A DNA stretch of 8,426 nt from NCBI GenBank assembly GCA_900321595.1, contig ONWP01000189.1:1-8426 (forward strand). The letters run 5' to 3'. A program made the position numbers and the translations under genes. The notes under the pieces are model-generated. The model had not been told where the DNA came from and ran no database searches. It saw only the letters and a program-made list of their open reading frames with translations. The first letter of the stretch is position 1. Every line of letters starts with the position of its first letter. Below are positions 6,434-8,426 of the stretch, piece after piece. Source of the DNA: an uncultured Eubacteriales bacterium. Lineage in GTDB: Bacteria > Bacillota > Clostridia > Oscillospirales > Acutalibacteraceae.

Positions 6434-7204
6434 ATGAAAAACGGAATCACTTTGTTCAATCTTCGGGATCGCTGCGCGCAGCAGGCTGACGCCGCGGCGA
6501 CGCTCTCCGTGCTCAAAAAAAGCCGGGTCGACGTCGTGCAGATCAGCGCGATCGGCGCTTACGGCATTCCCGGGATCGCAGACGTCATCAAATCGCTTGA
6601 CCTGACCGTTCCTGTCACCCATACGCCTTTTAAAGCGATCATGGAAGAGCCGGAGCGCGTCGCGCTGGAGCACAAGCAGATCGGCTGCCGGTTCGTCGGC
6701 CTCGGCGCGATGCCGGGCGAGTACGAAAAGACAAACGACGGGCAGGACGCTTTTCTGCGGGATCTGCATACGGCCGCGAAGAACCTCGCGAAACACGATG
6801 TGACGCTCTGCTACCACAACCACGACTTCGATCTGCGAACAGACACCTGCGCCAAGTCCAATCTTGACCGGATGCTCAGCGAATTCGCTTCCGATGAGCT
6901 CTTCTTCATCCCGGACGTATGCTGGATCCAGCTCGGCGGCTGCTCCCCCACCGAATATCTGCAGGCGATGAAGGGACGGATCGCCGTCATCCACTTCAAG
7001 GATTATCTGCTGGACGCGGACGGGAAACGGCGGTTCTGCGAAGCCGGAAACGGCCTGATGGATCTGAAAGCCTGCTATGAAACAGGCGAACGCGTCGGCG
7101 CGGCCTACGCGATCTATGAGCAGGACGACAACTGGGCGGAGACGGCCATGAACTCCACGCTGGAGGGCTGCGCCTATCTGGACGGACTCTCCGGCGCGAT
7201 CTGA
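6434..7204 (+). CDS. Sugar phosphate isomerase/epimerase family protein (TIM barrel)
   Basis: This 256-residue protein has the xylose-isomerase-like TIM-barrel fold (AP endonuclease 2 family) at about the usual length. Visible landmarks are GITLFNLRD (4-12, first strand), VTHTPF (61-66), CYHNHDFD (126-133, the YHNH motif of this subfamily), FIPDVCWIQLGG (158-169, D161), VIHFKDY (185-191, H187), EAGNG (203-207) and YEQDD (228-232, E229). D161, H187 and E229 probably help hold a divalent metal for aldose-ketose isomerisation or epimerisation. The true substrate (a sugar, inositol or sugar acid) cannot be deduced. There is no signal peptide, so it acts in the cytosol. The start at 6434 is supported by AGAGGG (6422-6427) 6 nt upstream. 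It is the second gene of an operon with the exported hydrolase (12-nt gap), and a terminator follows 15 nt after its stop. Confidence 0.88.
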   Translation: MKNGITLFNLRDRCAQQADAAATLSVLKKSRVDVVQISAIGAYGIPGIADVIKSLDLTVPVTHTPFKAIMEEPERVALEHKQIGCRFVGLGAMPGEYEKTNDGQDAFLRDLHTAAKNLAKHDVTLCYHNHDFDLRTDTCAKSNLDRMLSEFASDELFFIPDVCWIQLGGCSPTEYLQAMKGRIAVIHFKDYLLDADGKRRFCEAGNGLMDLKACYETGERVGAAYAIYEQDDNWAETAMNSTLEGCAYLDGLSGAI

Positions 7205-7219
7205 AAAGCAGGATAGAAT

Positions 7220-7259
7220 AAGGCTGAAGGCACACAACGCATGCCCTCAGCCTTTTTTT
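7220..7259 (+). terminator. Intrinsic terminator after the hydrolase-isomerase operon
   Basis: The stem AAGGCTGA (7220-7227) pairs with TCAGCCTT (7247-7254). After one A/C mismatch the stem is extended by GGC/GCC (7229-7231 with 7243-7245) around an 11-nt loop. On the plus strand seven Ts run from 7253 to 7259. It sits in the 61-nt gap between convergent genes. On the minus strand the same hairpin is followed by a poor T tract (TTATTCT), so it would stop the reductase transcript less efficiently. Confidence 0.92.
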
Positions 7260-7265
7260 ATTCTC

Positions 7266-8123
7266 TCAACCCAGTGATTTTACGTATTTTACAGCCGCGA
7301 GACCTGCGACAGCGCCCTCGTGTACCGCCTTGCAGACCTGCAGCAGGCCGCCTGTCACATTGCCGCAGGCGTAAAGTCCCGGCAGATTCGTCGCCATGTT
7401 TTCGTCCACGACAAGCTTGTCGCCGTCGATCACAGCGCCGAGCTTTTTCGCGAAATCTGCGCCGCCGGCTTCTCCGAGCGCGATGAAGATCCCGTCCACC
7501 GCGCATTCATCTCCGTCGTCAAAGACGACCGCGTTCGCCCTCAGCTCCCCGGTAAACGCGGCGATCTTCCGGGTGTCCGTCGGCAGATCGGTCTCCGGCG
7601 CGGGCTGGCCGTTTGTCAGGATCGTCACGCTGTCCGCGATATCGCGAAGCACGCCGGCCTCGCTGACGGCATAGGGCCCGTTCCCCACGACCGCGACGCG
7701 TTTTTTTCTGTAGAAAAATCCGTCGCAGACCGCGCAGTAGCTGATCCCCTTGCCCTCGTAGGTGTCGACGCCCTTCACGTTGGGACGAAGCTTCTTGCTG
7801 CCGGACGCAATGATCAGAGACCTGGCCTCATGCACGCCGTCGGAAGCCTTGACAAGATACGTCATGTCCATGCTGATCTCAGCGCCGAGCGCCTCCGCTT
7901 CCGTGACGGTTACGCCAAGCGCTTTCGCCTGCGCGATCCCGTTCCGATAAAGCTCTGTTCCGGTGATCCCGCCCGGGAACCCGTAGTAGTTGTCGATTTT
8001 TACCGCCTTTTCAACTTCGGCGTCGCCGTGACACAGCACCTCAACCGTTTTGTTTGCCCGCGCCGCGTACAGCGCGGCAGAGATCCCGGCCGGCCCCGCG
8101 CCGATGATCAGAATATCTGTCAT
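7266..8123 (-). CDS. trxB: Thioredoxin-reductase-like FAD oxidoreductase
   Basis: This 285-residue two-domain flavoprotein of the low-molecular-weight thioredoxin reductase family passes electrons through FAD and a CxxC pair to a disulfide partner such as thioredoxin. ILIIGAGPAGISAALYAARA (4-23) is the FAD Rossmann motif. GFPGGITGTEL (48-58) is the usual FAD-domain block. CAVCDG (130-135) holds the redox cysteines C130 and C133. VAVVGNGPYAVSEAGVL (143-159) is the second nucleotide-binding site. GLYACGNVTGGLLQVCKAVHEG (249-270) is the closing FAD motif, with GN in place of the usual GD. The HRRxxxR stretch that binds the NADPH 2'-phosphate is absent: the equivalent place reads ILTNGQPAPE. The protein is also shorter than NADPH enzymes (about 310). 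These traits suggest a ferredoxin-dependent (FFTR-type) or otherwise non-NADPH reductase; this is inference. Its ATG overlaps the regulator stop by 4 nt (8120-8123), and GGAGGAA (8129-8135) precedes it. Confidence 0.9.
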   Translation of the reverse strand: MTDILIIGAGPAGISAALYAARANKTVEVLCHGDAEVEKAVKIDNYYGFPGGITGTELYRNGIAQAKALGVTVTEAEALGAEISMDMTYLVKASDGVHEARSLIIASGSKKLRPNVKGVDTYEGKGISYCAVCDGFFYRKKRVAVVGNGPYAVSEAGVLRDIADSVTILTNGQPAPETDLPTDTRKIAAFTGELRANAVVFDDGDECAVDGIFIALGEAGGADFAKKLGAVIDGDKLVVDENMATNLPGLYACGNVTGGLLQVCKAVHEGAVAGLAAVKYVKSLG

Positions 8124-8426
8124 GCCTGTTCCTCCGAAATACTGTTGATCAATTTGTAAAGCAGCCGATACAGATCCCCGGCGTCTTCAGGTGTGAGATT
8201 GACGCACCCGGCCATCTGTCCGGGAATGCTGACGGCCTTGTCGCGCAGCGCGAGCCCTTTTTCCGTGAGGCTGACGTTCAACTCCCGTTCGTCCTCTTCA
8301 CTGCGCTCCCGCTGCACGTAACCTTTTTCTTCCAAACGCTTCAGAAGCGGTGTAAGCGTGCCGGAATCGAGCAGGAGCCGTCTGCCGAGCCCGGAGACCG
8401 TCAGGGGCGAATCCTCCCACAGCGCC
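8120..8426 (-). CDS. MarR/OhrR-type transcriptional regulator, partial (5' end outside window)
   Basis: The last 101 residues of a winged-helix regulator are present; the frame is open to the right edge, so the start lies outside. ALWEDSPLTVSGLGRRLLLD (fragment residues 1-20) is the first half of the helix-turn-helix, and SGTLTPLLKRLEEKGYVQRE (21-40) is the recognition helix and wing entry. RSEEDERELNVSLTEKG (41-57) is the wing, with the DER motif typical of MarR proteins. LDSGTLTPLLKRLE is especially like OhrR, the organic-peroxide sensor. About 45 residues are missing, including the N-terminal region that carries the reactive Cys in OhrR. C74 of the fragment (MAGCVNL) lies near where two-cysteine OhrR proteins have their resolving Cys. 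It overlaps the reductase gene by 4 nt, which suggests it regulates its own operon. General MarR membership is firm; the OhrR assignment is tentative. Confidence 0.85.
   Translation of the reverse strand, partial: ALWEDSPLTVSGLGRRLLLDSGTLTPLLKRLEEKGYVQRERSEEDERELNVSLTEKGLALRDKAVSIPGQMAGCVNLTPEDAGDLYRLLYKLINSISEEQA

Noticed and set aside
6149..7237. 362-codon open frame antisense to the isomerase gene
   Set aside because: No family motifs. It spans the end of one real gene and all of another on the opposite strand and would begin within the terminator region.
7320..8159. 279-codon plus-strand open frame over the reductase
   Set aside because: Mirror frame of a clear FAD reductase; no domain seen.
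8120..8335. A complete 71-residue protein starting at TTG 8335
   Set aside because: The frame continues upstream to the window edge with the first half of the MarR helix-turn-helix, so this is an internal codon of a partial gene.
1..8426. Mobile elements, CRISPR arrays, tRNA or rRNA genes, toxin-antitoxin or defence genes
   Set aside because: No transposase or integrase motifs, regularly spaced repeats, tRNA cloverleaf or toxin-antitoxin pairs were seen on either strand.

Overview
The window reads as a piece of chromosome from a GC-rich member of the Firmicutes, most likely an uncultured gut-type Clostridia (Oscillospirales/Ruminococcaceae-like). Reasons: metG runs directly into tatD; the citrate synthase is of the roughly 450-residue clostridial type; there is a type I dockerin on a Thr/Pro-rich linker; ribosome binding sites are strong (GGAGGA, AAAGAGG); and the thioredoxin reductase resembles the clostridial ferredoxin-linked kind. 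The taxonomic call is inference from protein style. No mobile element, tRNA, rRNA or CRISPR array was seen.

Layout. (1) 1-4661, minus strand: a co-directional run read right to left as metG (methionyl-tRNA synthetase), tatD-type metal-dependent hydrolase (4-nt overlap with metG), citrate synthase (55-nt gap), and a secreted dockerin protein (20-nt gap) that leaves the window at position 1. (2) 4662-4828: a compact divergent control region. It holds two extended -10 promoters facing away from each other that share a 16-bp inverted repeat (15/16 matches). (3) 4829-7204, plus strand: a two-gene operon encoding a secreted alpha/beta hydrolase of the LCAT/lipase type and a cytosolic TIM-barrel sugar phosphate isomerase/epimerase, closed by a clear intrinsic terminator at 7220-7259. 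(4) 7266-8426, minus strand: a thioredoxin-reductase-like flavoprotein, translationally coupled (4-nt overlap) to an upstream MarR/OhrR-type regulator whose N-terminus lies beyond the right edge.

How the genes fit together: block 1 mixes housekeeping (translation, tatD, entry to the TCA/glutamate route) with a cell-surface protein whose visible C-terminal end looks like the start of an M15 (VanY/LdcB-type) peptidase domain. Block 3 pairs an exported esterase/lipase-like enzyme with a sugar-acid or sugar-phosphate enzyme. Block 4 looks like a thiol-redox stress unit in which a peroxide-sensing regulator controls a flavin reductase.

No new defence, mobile or biosynthetic system was found. The points most worth a second look are the dockerin protein (missed if only ATG starts and complete ORFs are considered), the reductase that lacks the usual NADPH-phosphate motif, the hydrolase with an altered nucleophile elbow, and the mirrored divergent promoters.
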